Source of the DNA: Caballeronia novacaledonica
Lineage (GTDB): Bacteria; Pseudomonadota; Gammaproteobacteria; Burkholderiales; Burkholderiaceae
Direction: 5' to 3'
Assembly (NCBI RefSeq): GCF_900258035.1
Contig: NZ_OGTP01000011.1
Location: 62,001-126,000 of the forward strand
DNA: 64,000 nt
Notes under the pieces: model-generated
What the model saw: the letters and a program-made list of their open reading frames with translations, nothing else
The model's database searches: none
Told to the model about the DNA's origin: nothing
Made by a program: the position numbers and the translations under genes
Shown: piece by piece, positions 1 to 9,391 of the stretch
How positions within the stretch are numbered: position 1 is the first letter of the stretch
Layout of the letters: each line of letters opens with the position of its first letter

Positions 1-713
1 GTCAGCGTATAGACGCGCGCCTCGCCGTAGTTCGGCCCGAACACCTCATCGCCGCCAGCGAGATAGTTGATCTTCATCTGAATGTTCATAGGATGCGGCT
101 CCCAGCCGAGAAACACGACCGGCTTCTTCTCGCGGATCGCGCGCTCGACCGTCACCAGCATCCCCGCCTCGCTCGACTGCACCAGCTTGAAGCCGCCCAG
201 TCCGAACTGATTGGTGTCGATCATCTTCTGGATCTTCGCGTTCGCGCTGCTGCCAGGCTCGATGCCATAGATCGTCCCGCCCAGCTCGTCGCGATGCTTC
301 GCGATATCCGCAAACGTCTTGATGCCCGCGTCATACGCATACGACGGCACCGCGAGCGTCGCCTTCGCGCCCGACAGATTCGGCGGTTCGAGCTTCTCGA
401 TGCTCTTCGCTTCCAGGAACGGCTCGACCGCCTTCTGCTGCACCGGCCACCAATATCCGAGCGACACGTCGATCTGCTTGCTCTTCAAACCCGCGAGCGA
501 TATCGGCACAGACGCCACCGTGGTCCGCGGCGCATAGCCAAGCCCCTCGAAGACGACCGAAGCAAGCGCCGTCGTCGACGTGATGTCGGTCCAGCCGATA
601 TCGACGAAGCGCACCGTGCGGCAACTCGAATCCTCCGCGTGCGCGCCCGGCGCGACGGCGAACGCGGCGCAGATGCCGGCAAAGATCAGAGTGGAGATCA
701 GACGTTGGGTCAT
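1..713 (-). CDS. Choline ABC transporter substrate-binding protein, ChoX family (3' end outside window)
   Basis: Periplasmic choline- or betaine-binding protein feeding an ABC importer. The first 237 residues are present and the C-terminus lies beyond the left edge. A signal peptide of about 26 residues ends in AHA. The aromatic-box segments of ChoX are visible: GWTDI, LGYWWP, VPSYAYDAG and FLGWEPHPMN, which hold the Trp and Tyr residues that cage the quaternary ammonium in the family. It is close in sequence to the protein at 42201-43136, including the WEPHPMN block. Start ATG at 713. It lacks an adjacent permease or ATPase inside the window, so it may share ChoVW or have partners to the left. 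A CGAC direct repeat lies 95 bp upstream. The exact ligand is inferred. Confidence 0.88.
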   Translation of the reverse strand, partial: MTQRLISTLIFAGICAAFAVAPGAHAEDSSCRTVRFVDIGWTDITSTTALASVVFEGLGYAPRTTVASVPISLAGLKSKQIDVSLGYWWPVQQKAVEPFLEAKSIEKLEPPNLSGAKATLAVPSYAYDAGIKTFADIAKHRDELGGTIYGIEPGSSANAKIQKMIDTNQFGLGGFKLVQSSEAGMLVTVERAIREKKPVVFLGWEPHPMNIQMKINYLAGGDEVFGPNYGEARVYTL

Positions 714-1149
714 GACAAGCCTTCCGTTGAGGGTTGAATCGATGCGCCGGTTCGAGTGCCGGCGTGCATCAAAAGTAACGCCGCATAAAAGCGCCCGAAC
801 GCCCGCGTGCGACCGTGACTTGACCGCTTGCGACCTCTTCGTCACGCGTGGCTTCCCGGACGCATAGCGTTAACGCGAATTGAAATAAAGAGTTTGGAAT
901 GGATACGCGTTCATTCCCGCCGTTCAGCATTCGAAAACACGCACTACGCGCTTACGCAAGCTCAATGTTTGCCGAAACGCCACGGCCTCTGTGGCGGGTC
1001 GCACATAGCAAGGATTTCTAACCGGGTAATGTCCCGGCAAAGGGCTATGCTCGGCTCGGCAGCGGCTCGGCCAAAGGAAACGGAGAGATTTCCCGCGATG
1101 CCGTCGGGCACAGCTATTTACTACACGCTTGCAAATCAAGGCCTGGATA
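714..1149. other. Divergent intergenic region, 436 bp
   Basis: Separates the minus-strand choline-binding protein from the plus-strand synthetase fusion. It contains the 21-bp-spaced direct repeat at 808-834 and an AT-rich hexamer (cataaa, 784-789) that could be a -10 for the minus-strand gene. I see no convincing gene or RNA structure in the remainder. Confidence 0.5.
808..834 (-). promoter_or_regulatory. Candidate operator, TGCGAC-N15-TGCGAC (site 1)
   Basis: Two perfect TGCGAC half-sites start 21 bp apart (two helical turns), as expected for an AraC-type dimer. Four further sites of the same spacing sit upstream of choline-pathway genes in this window. The left end is 95 bp from the start of the choline-binding protein gene. 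Confidence 0.5.
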
Positions 1150-4100
1150 ATGGACCGTCAAGACGCTATCCGAGAAAGCGCGCAGCTCTACGCGCGCGAA
1201 CCGCTTTTTTCGCCTTCCGCCGAGCAGATTTCCGCATCGCGCATGACGGCCTTTACGGAGGCCTTTCAGAAAGCGACGGGCGAGCAATTCGCCAACTACT
1301 CGGAATTGCATGTCTATTCAGCCCGTGAGTATCGCCAATTCTGGAAGTGCTTCCTCGAATCGGCGCAAGGGCTCGAATGGTCGGGATCCGATGAACCGGT
1401 CTGCATCGGCGATCGATGCGAAACGGCGCGGTTTTTCCCTCACGTCGAATTGAACTACGCCGAGAATCTGCTCGGCAAGCGCATCGCGCCCGACGACGCC
1501 CCCGCCATCACCTCCTGCTTCGCCGATGGCCGCCGCGTCACGTACACGCGCGGAGAGTTGCGCGAGCGCGTCATGCGGCTCGCGCAGGCGCTCTCCGAAA
1601 TCGGCCTCAAGCCGGGCGACCGCGTGGTCGCGATCATGCGCAACGACTGCGAAGCGATCACCGCCGCGCTCGCCGTGACCGCGCTCGGCGCAACGCTCTC
1701 GACGGCCGCGCCGGAAAACGGCGTGCAGGCGATTCTCGACCGCTTCGCGCCGCTCGCCCCGACCATGATGTTCGCGCACACGATGCAGCGCCCGTTCGAC
1801 ACCGGCGGCTCGCTCGCGGGGCACGTCGCGGCCGTCGCAGCAGAGCTTCCGTCGTTGACCGACATCGTCTGTCTCGACGATACCGAACTGCCGAGCACGG
1901 TCACGCAACGCCATCACGAACTGAACTCGCTGATCGCGAGCGGCGACCCGATGCGCTTCGCATGGAAGCGCTTCCCGTTCAATCATCCGCTCTTCATCAT
2001 GTTTTCGTCGGGCACGACGGGCAAGCCGAAATGCATCGTGCACGGCGCGGGCGGCACGCTGCTCGAACACGTGAAGGAGCATCGTCTGCACAGCGACTTC
2101 GGTCCCGGCGACAAGCTCTTCTTTCACACCAGTTGCTCGTGGATGATGTGGAACTGGCAGATGTCGGTGCTGGCGTCGGGCGTCGAAATCATCACGTACG
2201 ACGGTCCCGTCGCCGCCGTGGACACGCTCTGGCGTCTCGTCGCCCGCGAACGCGCGACCGTCTTCGGCACGAGTCCGGCTTATCTGAAGATGAGCGAGGA
2301 TGCGGGCATCGAACCGGCCGCGCAGTTCGATCTCTCCGCGCTGCGCGGCATGATGTCGACCGGCGCCGTGCTTTACGACTCGCAGTTCCAGTGGGTCGAC
2401 GATCACGTGAAGCATCTGCAGTTGCAATCGATTTCAGGCGGCACGGACATCATCGGCTGCTTCGTGCTCGGGAATCCCAATCTGCCCGTCTTTGCGGGCG
2501 AAGCGCAGTGCCGAAGCCTCGGCCTCGACGTGCAGGCGTTCGATCAGGGCGCGAGCACGATCATGCCGGGCGAACTCGTCTGCACGAATCCGTTTCCGTC
2601 GCGGCCGCTCGGCTTCTTCGGCGATGAAGACGGCTCGCGCTTCCACAAGGCGTATTTCGCGGCCAACGAAGGCGTGTGGACACACGGCGACGTGATCGAG
2701 TTCTCGCCCGAAGGCTCCGCGCGCCTGCACGGGCGCAGCGACGGCGTGCTCAACGTGCGCGGCGTCAACGTGAGTCCGGGGGAGATTTATCGCATCCTGA
2801 GCGAGATTCACGAGATTCGTCATGCGATGGTCGTCGCCCAGACCGGCGCCAACGCGGGCGACGCAGGCCAGCGCATCGTGCTGTTGCTCGTGTTGCGGCC
2901 GGGCGCGCAACTGAACGCGGCGCTCGCCGCGCGCGTGCGCCGCGACCTCACGCGCCAGGGCTCCGCCGCGCTCGTGCCCGACGTGATCGTGCAAGTCGAC
3001 GGCCTGCCCGTCACGCACAACAACAAGCCTTCGGAAGCCGCCGCGCGCGATGCGGTCAATGGCTTGCCCGCGCGCAACGTGTCGTCGCTGGCGAATCCGG
3101 AGTGTCTCGATCAGATTCGCGAGCATCCGTCGCTTACGCGCGTGAAGCGCGATCTGCCCGCGCCGGGCGAATCGGCCGAAGCGATCGAAGCGTATCTGTG
3201 CGCGCTCTGGGAGCAGCATTTCAGCTTCTCGCCGATCGGCCGCGACGACAATTTCTTCGAACTCGGCGGCCATTCGCTGCTCGCCGCGCGCATGCTCGCC
3301 GACGTGCAGCGCGCAACCGGCCGCACGCTGCCGCTCTCGACGATGATCGTCGCGCCGACCATCGCGCGTCTCACCACCGTGCTCACCGCCGATCCGAACA
3401 CGCGCGCGGGCGACTCGACGCTCGTGCAGATGCGCGCGGGCAGCGGCCGGCCGCTCTTCATGCTGCACAGCATCACCGGTTCGGTGATGGAGTGCCTCAC
3501 GCTCGCGGGCATGTTGCAGAACGAACGTCCCGTGTACGGCCTGCAGGCGCTCGGCCTCGACGGCGACGAAGCCCCGCAGCACAGCGTCGAAGCGATGGCG
3601 CGCGGTTACGTGCTGCGCATGCGCGAAGTGCAGCCGCACGGGCCGTATGCGCTCGTCGGCTATTCGTTCGGCGGCCTGGTTGCGTTCGAGATCGCGCAGC
3701 AGCTCGTCGCGGCGGGCGAGAAGATCGAAATGCTCTGTCTGCTCGATACCTACGTGCACACGCGCTGCCTGCCGCTCTCGCAATGGACGCGCTATCAGGC
3801 GGCCGTGGTCGTGGACCGGCTGCGCGAATTGCGTTCGCTCGAAGCCGGCGCGCGTTTCGGCTACATGCGCGGCAAGGCGGCGGTGATCACCGACCGCGTG
3901 CGCATGCGCATGGGCAAGCAGGCGCACAAGCCCGCGCCCGAAGCGGCCGGCCTGCCGCCCGTGCTTCAGCGCGTGCGCGAATCGATGCGCGTCGCGATGT
4001 CCACCTACAAGCCGCGCCGCTATGAAGGCGGCCCGATCGTCTACGTGCGCGCGAGTCTGCTCGACAACTCGCGCAGCGATCCGTTGCCGGTCTGGCAGCG

Positions 4101-4218
4101 CGTCGCGAAGCACGGCTTGCAGGTCATGCAGGTCGATGGCAGGCACACCGATCTCGTCGTCGAGCCGCAGCTCGCCAAGGTCGCGAACACGCTCACGAAC
4201 GCGCTCGCGAGCGTCTGA
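1150..4218 (+). CDS. Acetoacetyl-CoA-synthetase-like adenylation enzyme fused to carrier protein and thioesterase (A-T-TE, 1022 aa)
   Basis: Residues 1 to about 620 resemble acetoacetyl-CoA synthetase rather than amino-acid-activating NRPS domains: P-loop SSGTTGKPK at 286-294, followed by a VHGAGG...LEHVKEH block and a WMMWNW motif. A carrier domain follows with the phosphopantetheine serine at 709 in FFELGGHSLL. A type-I thioesterase ends the protein with Ser839 in GYSFGG, Asp866 in LLDT and His999 in GRHTD; the Ser-Asp gap of 27 is usual for NRPS thioesterases. Inferred chemistry: activate a short carboxylic acid, load it on the carrier, then release it by hydrolysis or transfer. The substrate is unknown; location beside choline genes and a GlxA regulator hints at a betaine- or carnitine-like acid. 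ATG 1150 is preferred over TTG 1129 because AAGG precedes it at good spacing. Confidence 0.88.
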   Translation: MDRQDAIRESAQLYAREPLFSPSAEQISASRMTAFTEAFQKATGEQFANYSELHVYSAREYRQFWKCFLESAQGLEWSGSDEPVCIGDRCETARFFPHVELNYAENLLGKRIAPDDAPAITSCFADGRRVTYTRGELRERVMRLAQALSEIGLKPGDRVVAIMRNDCEAITAALAVTALGATLSTAAPENGVQAILDRFAPLAPTMMFAHTMQRPFDTGGSLAGHVAAVAAELPSLTDIVCLDDTELPSTVTQRHHELNSLIASGDPMRFAWKRFPFNHPLFIMFSSGTTGKPKCIVHGAGGTLLEHVKEHRLHSDFGPGDKLFFHTSCSWMMWNWQMSVLASGVEIITYDGPVAAVDTLWRLVARERATVFGTSPAYLKMSEDAGIEPAAQFDLSALRGMMSTGAVLYDSQFQWVDDHVKHLQLQSISGGTDIIGCFVLGNPNLPVFAGEAQCRSLGLDVQAFDQGASTIMPGELVCTNPFPSRPLGFFGDEDGSRFHKAYFAANEGVWTHGDVIEFSPEGSARLHGRSDGVLNVRGVNVSPGEIYRILSEIHEIRHAMVVAQTGANAGDAGQRIVLLLVLRPGAQLNAALAARVRRDLTRQGSAALVPDVIVQVDGLPVTHNNKPSEAAARDAVNGLPARNVSSLANPECLDQIREHPSLTRVKRDLPAPGESAEAIEAYLCALWEQHFSFSPIGRDDNFFELGGHSLLAARMLADVQRATGRTLPLSTMIVAPTIARLTTVLTADPNTRAGDSTLVQMRAGSGRPLFMLHSITGSVMECLTLAGMLQNERPVYGLQALGLDGDEAPQHSVEAMARGYVLRMREVQPHGPYALVGYSFGGLVAFEIAQQLVAAGEKIEMLCLLDTYVHTRCLPLSQWTRYQAAVVVDRLRELRSLEAGARFGYMRGKAAVITDRVRMRMGKQAHKPAPEAAGLPPVLQRVRESMRVAMSTYKPRRYEGGPIVYVRASLLDNSRSDPLPVWQRVAKHGLQVMQVDGRHTDLVVEPQLAKVANTLTNALASV

Positions 4219-4337
4219 TCCGCACCGATGTCGGTATCGAATCCGGCCGCCCTACGGGGCGTGCCGGATTGCGCATGCTTTTTGCGCTTGCTAGCGTGGA
4301 CGGCTTGCTCATCGACTTGCCTCTTTCGATCGAACCG

Positions 4338-5315
4338 ATGTCCGCTCCCCACGATTTCCACTTCCTCTTGCTGCCCGAATTTTCTTCGATCGGCTTCATG
4401 TCCGCGATCGAGCCGCTGCGCGTCGCCAATCGCTTCGCGGGCGATCTGTACCGCTGGCATATCGTCAGCGCCGATGGCGGGCCGGTCGCCGCGAGCAACG
4501 GCATCACGCTCAACGCCGAAAGCGCGTTCGATCAGGTGAACGGCGCGCGCACGGTATTCGTCGTGTCGGGATTCGAGCCGCTCTCGGGCTACACGCGTGC
4601 GATCGGCGACTGGCTGAAGCGCCTCGACCGCGCGGGCGCGACGCTCGGCGGCATCGACACCGGCGGCTTCATCCTCGCCGAAGCGGGGCTGCTCGCGGGC
4701 AAGCGCGCGACGGTGCATTGGGAAGCGGCGGCGGCGTTCAACGAACGCTATCCGGGCATCGAGACGAGTCAGGAACTCTTCGAGATCGACACGCGGCGCA
4801 TCACGTGCGCGGGCGGCACGGCTTCCATCGATCTGATGCTCGACGTGATCGCGCGCGAGCATGGCGCGAGCCTCGCCGCGAAGGTGTCGGAGCAGTTCGT
4901 GCTCGGGCGTATCAGACAGCGTTCGGATCATCAGCGGCTGCAGATCGCCGCGCGCTACGGCATTCACAATCGCAAGCTGATTCAGGTCATCGAGCTGATG
5001 GAGCAGCATATGGAAGAGCCGCTTTCGCCCGATGCGCTCGCCGAGTCCATCGGCGTGACGCGGCGTCAGCTCGAACGGCTCTTCTGCTCGTCATTGAAGG
5101 ACACGCCGACGCATTTCTATCTCGGCCTGCGCCTCACGCGCGCACGCGAACTGCTTCAGCAGACCGATATGTCGATTCTTGCCGTGTGCGTGGCGTGCGG
5201 CTTCGAATCGCCTTCGCACTTCTCGCGGACGTATCGCGCGCGCTTTCACACGAGCCCGCGGCAGGACCGCAGCGCGTTGCGCGCCGTCCCGCCCGCGCGG
5301 CTCGCCGCCGCCTAG
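4338..5315 (+). CDS. GlxA-family AraC-type regulator with Asp in the nucleophile-elbow position
   Basis: 325-aa regulator: N-terminal DJ-1/PfpI-like ligand domain (about 1-190) and C-terminal AraC-type double HTH (about 215-315). In the N-domain elbow the residue that is Cys in the other three GlxA proteins of this window (CTG) is Asp (GGIDTGGF). ATG 4338 is chosen because the family's conserved strand FxFLLLPEFS begins right after it; TTG 4269 and ATG 4275 lie further upstream in frame. It begins 119 bp after the A-T-TE gene on the same strand and probably controls that gene or a neighbouring choline or carnitine function. Its stop overlaps the convergent porin stop in a shared ctag. Confidence 0.88.
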   Translation: MSAPHDFHFLLLPEFSSIGFMSAIEPLRVANRFAGDLYRWHIVSADGGPVAASNGITLNAESAFDQVNGARTVFVVSGFEPLSGYTRAIGDWLKRLDRAGATLGGIDTGGFILAEAGLLAGKRATVHWEAAAAFNERYPGIETSQELFEIDTRRITCAGGTASIDLMLDVIAREHGASLAAKVSEQFVLGRIRQRSDHQRLQIAARYGIHNRKLIQVIELMEQHMEEPLSPDALAESIGVTRRQLERLFCSSLKDTPTHFYLGLRLTRARELLQQTDMSILAVCVACGFESPSHFSRTYRARFHTSPRQDRSALRAVPPARLAAA

Positions 5316-6460
5316 AACGAGTGCCGCATGCCGACACGCACATCGGACTGCGTGTTCGATGACGACGGCGTGAAGCTATAGCCGATGACCGCATCGATCG
5401 GACCGGACGCGCGCAGATAATCGCCGGAAACGTAGAGGTCCGTGCGCTTCGAGAGCAGATAGTGCAGGCCGAGCGAACCCTGGTTCCAGTGATTGCCTTC
5501 GAAGCGCGTGTGCTGATAGCCGCCGTAGAGACTGAGGTCGGGCATGAAGCTGTACGACGCGCCGCCTTCGTACACCTGCATGTGCGAGGTCTGGCCGAGA
5601 CCCTTGATGGTCGTGTACGTGAAGTTGCCCGACAACATCAGCTTGCCGATGGTCCACGCCGCGCCCACGGCGAACGCACCTTGCTTGTCGACGGGGAACG
5701 CATTCGCGCTGTAGAGATCGGTGACGGCGCCCGTCGCCGGATCGACGGAGACGGTCGGCTGGCCGAGGAACGTGCGCGCGCCGATCATCGCGTAGGGATC
5801 GAACGCATAGATGCCGTTCGGATTGTTGAGCTGTGTATACGCCGCGCCGACGTTGAAGGTGTTCGCCGCATAGTGCGCGCCGACGCTCCACGCGCTGTTG
5901 CGATGGAAGTCGCCCGCCTGGTTGCCGAACGAATACATGCCGCCGAACGTGAAGCCGCCGAAATTGTTCGACAGGAACTTGATCGAGTTCGGCAAGCGGT
6001 CGCCGTTCATGCGGTCGAAGTCGCCCTGGTGAATCGCATAGCCGCTCGCCCACGCCGAGATGTTGTAGAGATAGACGAACTCCTCGGTCATGTCGAGCTG
6101 GTTGCCGAGCGACACCGTGCCCCACTGATTCTTAAGCCCCACATAGGCCTGCCGGCCGAACTCCGCGCCGCCGAATGCGTACCGGCCATTGCCGAGATGG
6201 AAGCCCGACTCCAGCACGAAGACCGCCTGCAAGCCGCCGCCGAGATCCTCCGTGCCGCGAAAGCCGATGCGGTTGCCGTAGGAGATGCCGTCGTCGAACT
6301 TCACCACGTGCGAGCCGCCGGTGTTGCTGACCCAGGTGACGCCCGCATCGAGGATGCCGTAGAGCGTCACGCTGCTTTGTGCATGCGCCGCCATCGGCAG
6401 GCTCGCCGTGCCCGCTGCGAACGCGAGGCCTGCGATCTTCGCGGCATGTCCTTTTCTCAT
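5312..6460 (-). CDS. Outer-membrane porin, Gram-negative general porin family
   Basis: 382-aa trimeric beta-barrel porin typical of Burkholderiaceae. Signal peptide of about 28 residues ends AAHAQ, followed by the characteristic SSVTLYGILDAG first strand; the protein ends in Phe (GMRHSF), the usual outer-membrane assembly signal. It is flanked by choline uptake genes and has the 21-bp direct repeat of the choline loci 194 bp upstream, next to an AT-rich -10-like element, so it may be the outer-membrane entry for choline or betaine. That substrate is inferred; general porins are hard to assign by sequence. Confidence 0.93.
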   Translation of the reverse strand: MRKGHAAKIAGLAFAAGTASLPMAAHAQSSVTLYGILDAGVTWVSNTGGSHVVKFDDGISYGNRIGFRGTEDLGGGLQAVFVLESGFHLGNGRYAFGGAEFGRQAYVGLKNQWGTVSLGNQLDMTEEFVYLYNISAWASGYAIHQGDFDRMNGDRLPNSIKFLSNNFGGFTFGGMYSFGNQAGDFHRNSAWSVGAHYAANTFNVGAAYTQLNNPNGIYAFDPYAMIGARTFLGQPTVSVDPATGAVTDLYSANAFPVDKQGAFAVGAAWTIGKLMLSGNFTYTTIKGLGQTSHMQVYEGGASYSFMPDLSLYGGYQHTRFEGNHWNQGSLGLHYLLSKRTDLYVSGDYLRASGPIDAVIGYSFTPSSSNTQSDVRVGMRHSF

Positions 6461-6760
6461 TACTGGTCCTTTGCTCGTCTTGTTCGATATTGCGTTGGAA
6501 AAAGCGATCCCCCGCCTCGCGCGCGCGGCGTGAGGACATGGCGCAAGCTGACGTTGCCGGGAACGGCCGTTAAGCGGCTATCCGACGCGTAGAAACGTGG
6601 TGGCGTCGACGTCGTTAAAAATAAGGCCCCATATATGTCGCGGCTCGACCCGTTGCGACGCAAATCTGTCCAGTTGCGACTTGACGTGATGCAGCGTCTG
6701 GTCGATAGATTCATCGTTGCCAACCGGCTCGCGGTCAGCCGTTCCCCGCTTGCTCTCTGC
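6461..6760. other. Porin upstream region, 300 bp
   Basis: Between the porin start and the stop of the next minus-strand gene. Contains the direct repeat at 6654-6680 and an AT-rich tatat at 6631-6636 that could be the porin -10 (leader about 165 nt). No gene seen. Confidence 0.45.
6654..6680 (-). promoter_or_regulatory. Candidate operator, TGCGAC-N15-TGCGAC (site 2)
   Basis: Two perfect TGCGAC half-sites with 21-bp start-to-start spacing. The site would overlap the -35 of a promoter using the tatat element at 6631-6636, a position typical of AraC-family activators. Confidence 0.5.
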
Positions 6761-7708
6761 TCACTTCACGCCGAGCGCCGTCTGAACGGCTTGCAGGCCG
6801 TTGCCGCCGCTCGCCGTGGTCACGCCGTCGAGCCACGACTTCAACAGTTCGGGATGACGCTTGAGCGCATCCGTCGCGGCGGCATCGACATTCGTTTTCT
6901 TCTCCAGCACGTCGGTGATCACGCCGTTTTCCAGATCGACGTTGAACGCCATCTGCCTGAAGAGCCGGCCCACGTTGGGACATTGCCGCTCGTAGCCGCT
7001 GCGCGCCACGGTATTGACCGTCGCGCCGCCGTAGTTCGGACCGAAGTATCGGTCGCCGCCATCGAGATAGGCGAGCTTGAACTTCGTGTTCATCAGATGC
7101 GGTTCCCACGCGAGAAACACGATCCACTTCTTGTCGCGCACGGCGCGCTCCACTTGCGTGAGCATCGCGGTTTCGCTCGATTCGACCAGCTTCCAGTCGC
7201 CAAGACCGAAGGCCTTGTCATCGACCATGCGCTTGATGTTCTGATTCGCAGGCGCGCCCGGCTCGATGCCGTAGATGCGGTTATCGAACTTGTCGGCGTT
7301 CTTCGCGAGGTCTGCGAACGAATGCACGCCGGCCGCCGCCACATAGTCCGGCACGGCGAGCGTGAACTTCGCGTTCGAGAGATTCGGGCGCACCACGTCG
7401 ATCGATTTGTCCTCGAAGAACGGCTTCACGAGCGGCGCCTGAGCGGGCATCCAGTTGCCGAGGAAGACGTCGATCTGCCCTTTCTTCATGCCCTGATACG
7501 TGATCGGCACCGACAGGTTCGCGATGTTCTGCCGATAGCCCAGCGCCTTGAGTACGATGCCGCTCATCGCGTTGGTCGCGTCGATGTCGGTCCAGCCAGG
7601 CCCCGCCATGCGCACCTGCGCGCAGGCCTGCGGCTCGGCGGCAAATGTTTGAAACGTCACGCACGCCAGCGCGGCCGCGAAGAGCGCATGAATAAAGCCC
7701 TTTTTCAT
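6761..7708 (-). CDS. Choline-binding periplasmic protein downstream of betC
   Basis: 315-aa ABC substrate-binding protein of the ChoX/OpuAC type. Signal peptide of about 24 residues (ends TFAAE). Aromatic-box segments GWTDI, LGNWMP, VPDY and FLAWEPH match those of the ChoX-like proteins elsewhere in the window, with small differences (LAWEPHLMN instead of LGWEPHPMN, N before the second Trp). It lies 40 bp downstream of betC on the same strand, so the two are probably co-transcribed and the ligand may be choline or choline-O-sulfate. No permease or ATPase is adjacent; it presumably uses ChoVW or a distant core. Confidence 0.9.
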   Translation of the reverse strand: MKKGFIHALFAAALACVTFQTFAAEPQACAQVRMAGPGWTDIDATNAMSGIVLKALGYRQNIANLSVPITYQGMKKGQIDVFLGNWMPAQAPLVKPFFEDKSIDVVRPNLSNAKFTLAVPDYVAAAGVHSFADLAKNADKFDNRIYGIEPGAPANQNIKRMVDDKAFGLGDWKLVESSETAMLTQVERAVRDKKWIVFLAWEPHLMNTKFKLAYLDGGDRYFGPNYGGATVNTVARSGYERQCPNVGRLFRQMAFNVDLENGVITDVLEKKTNVDAAATDALKRHPELLKSWLDGVTTASGGNGLQAVQTALGVK

Positions 7709-7748
7709 GGTGCTTTCCTGTCAGATGTGGGGGTTCGTGGGTGGATGA

Positions 7749-9284
7749 TCAGCGCTCGACAGCGGGGAAACGCGCCATCGCTTCGAGATCGTCCAGATCG
7801 ATGTGATTGCGCATATAGCGCTGGCTCGCATCGACATGCGGCTGCCAGTCCCATGACTGAATCGTGCCGCGTGTCGTCGCCGCGAAATGGAAATGCCGCC
7901 GCCGCTGACTCTTCAGTACGTTTTGATGCAACGCGTCGAGGTTCCAGCGGCGCGCGATTTCCGCGCGGAACTCGGCCACTTGCGCGGCGTGACGTTCATC
8001 GCTCGCGAGATTTTCGCGCTCGAACGGGTCCGCCTTCACGTCGAAGAGCTGATCGGGATCGACGCTCGTGTGAATGAACTTGAAGCGACCGCGCCGGATC
8101 ATCACGATCGGCGCGATCGCGCCTTCCGCGAGATATTCGCCGATCGCCTCGTCATGGCCGCCCGTCCCGCGCAGATGCGGCACGAGGCTGCGACCGTCGA
8201 TGCTGTCGGGCCACGATTGCGGCGCTTCTCCGCGTGCGAATTCGACGAGCGTCGGCAGCACGTCGAGATGCGAGACCGAGTCCGCCACGCGACGCGCGCC
8301 GAACTGCTTCGGCGCATGCACGATGAGCGGCACGCGGCAGCCGCCTTCGAAGAACGTCATCTTGTACCAGAGGCCGCGCTCGCCGAGCATCTCGCCGTGA
8401 TCCGACGTGACGACGATGATCGTATCGTCGGCGAGGCCGGCCTGCTCCAGCGCTTCGAGAATCGACGCGAACTGATCGTCGACGTACGACACCGCGCCGT
8501 AATACGCGCGCCGCGCGTTGCGGATCTGACGCTCGTTCGGCGGCGTGCGGTCCGCTTCGTACACGTGACGCAGGCGCTTCGAATGCGGATCGCATGCATC
8601 GAGCGAATCGCGATACGAAGGCATGTCGATCTCTTCGTCGTCGTACATGTCCCAGTACTTGCGCGGAATCGCGTAGGGATCGTGCGGATGCGTGAGCGAC
8701 GCGACCATCATGAAAGGCCGCGCGTCCCTGCCTGCATGGCGCTCGCGTGCGATATCGAAGAGCTTCTGACGCGTGGTGAACGTGACTTCATCGTCGAAAT
8801 CGAGCTGGTTGGTGCGCACGCACAGCCCTGCGTCGATGACCGAGCTCATGTTGTGATACCACGTCGGGCGGGCGTCGAAGTTCTGCCAGTCGGGCGTCCA
8901 GCCGAAATCGGCGGGATAGATATCGGTCGTGAGACGCTCCTCGAAGCCGTGCAACTGATCCGCGCCGCAAAAATGCATCTTGCCCGAGAGAATCGTGCGA
9001 TAGCCTTCGGCGCGCAGATAGTGCGCGAAGGTCAGCGTTTCGGAGGGAAATTCGGCGGCGTTGTCGTATGCGCCGATGTTCGACGGCAGCTTGCCCGCGA
9101 GCAAAGCGAAACGCGACGGCGCACACAGCGGACTTGCGCAATACGCCGATTCGAACACGACGCCTTCTTTCGCGAGCGCATCGATACGTGGCGTCTTCGT
9201 CACGCGATTGCCGTATGCGGAGAGCGCGAAGGGCGTGAGCTGATCGGCCATCAGCACAAGGATATTTTGTTTCGTTCCAAGCAT
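7749..9284 (-). CDS. betC: Choline sulfatase BetC
   Basis: 511-aa cytoplasmic type I sulfatase that hydrolyses choline-O-sulfate to choline and sulfate. The active-site signature CAPSR is present with Cys54 as the residue converted to formylglycine, at the same number as reported for Sinorhizobium BetC; LMADQ near the N-terminus carries metal-binding Asp, and VVTSDHGEMLGERGLW is the conserved second metal/substrate segment. Start ATG 9284 is chosen because MLGTKQNILVLMADQ is the family N-terminus; an upstream in-frame start at 9329 would overlap the divergent promoter. Divergent from a LysR regulator, which is the usual betC arrangement. Confidence 0.95.
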   Translation of the reverse strand: MLGTKQNILVLMADQLTPFALSAYGNRVTKTPRIDALAKEGVVFESAYCASPLCAPSRFALLAGKLPSNIGAYDNAAEFPSETLTFAHYLRAEGYRTILSGKMHFCGADQLHGFEERLTTDIYPADFGWTPDWQNFDARPTWYHNMSSVIDAGLCVRTNQLDFDDEVTFTTRQKLFDIARERHAGRDARPFMMVASLTHPHDPYAIPRKYWDMYDDEEIDMPSYRDSLDACDPHSKRLRHVYEADRTPPNERQIRNARRAYYGAVSYVDDQFASILEALEQAGLADDTIIVVTSDHGEMLGERGLWYKMTFFEGGCRVPLIVHAPKQFGARRVADSVSHLDVLPTLVEFARGEAPQSWPDSIDGRSLVPHLRGTGGHDEAIGEYLAEGAIAPIVMIRRGRFKFIHTSVDPDQLFDVKADPFERENLASDERHAAQVAEFRAEIARRWNLDALHQNVLKSQRRRHFHFAATTRGTIQSWDWQPHVDASQRYMRNHIDLDDLEAMARFPAVER

Positions 9285-9391
9285 GAATGCGTGCCTCGAA
9301 TAGAATCGTTGACTGAGCGTTCCTGTCACTATTGCCGTTCAAATCGCGGCTGTGAAGACAGCAAAATGTTATGCGTTCATAAGGGGGAGTT

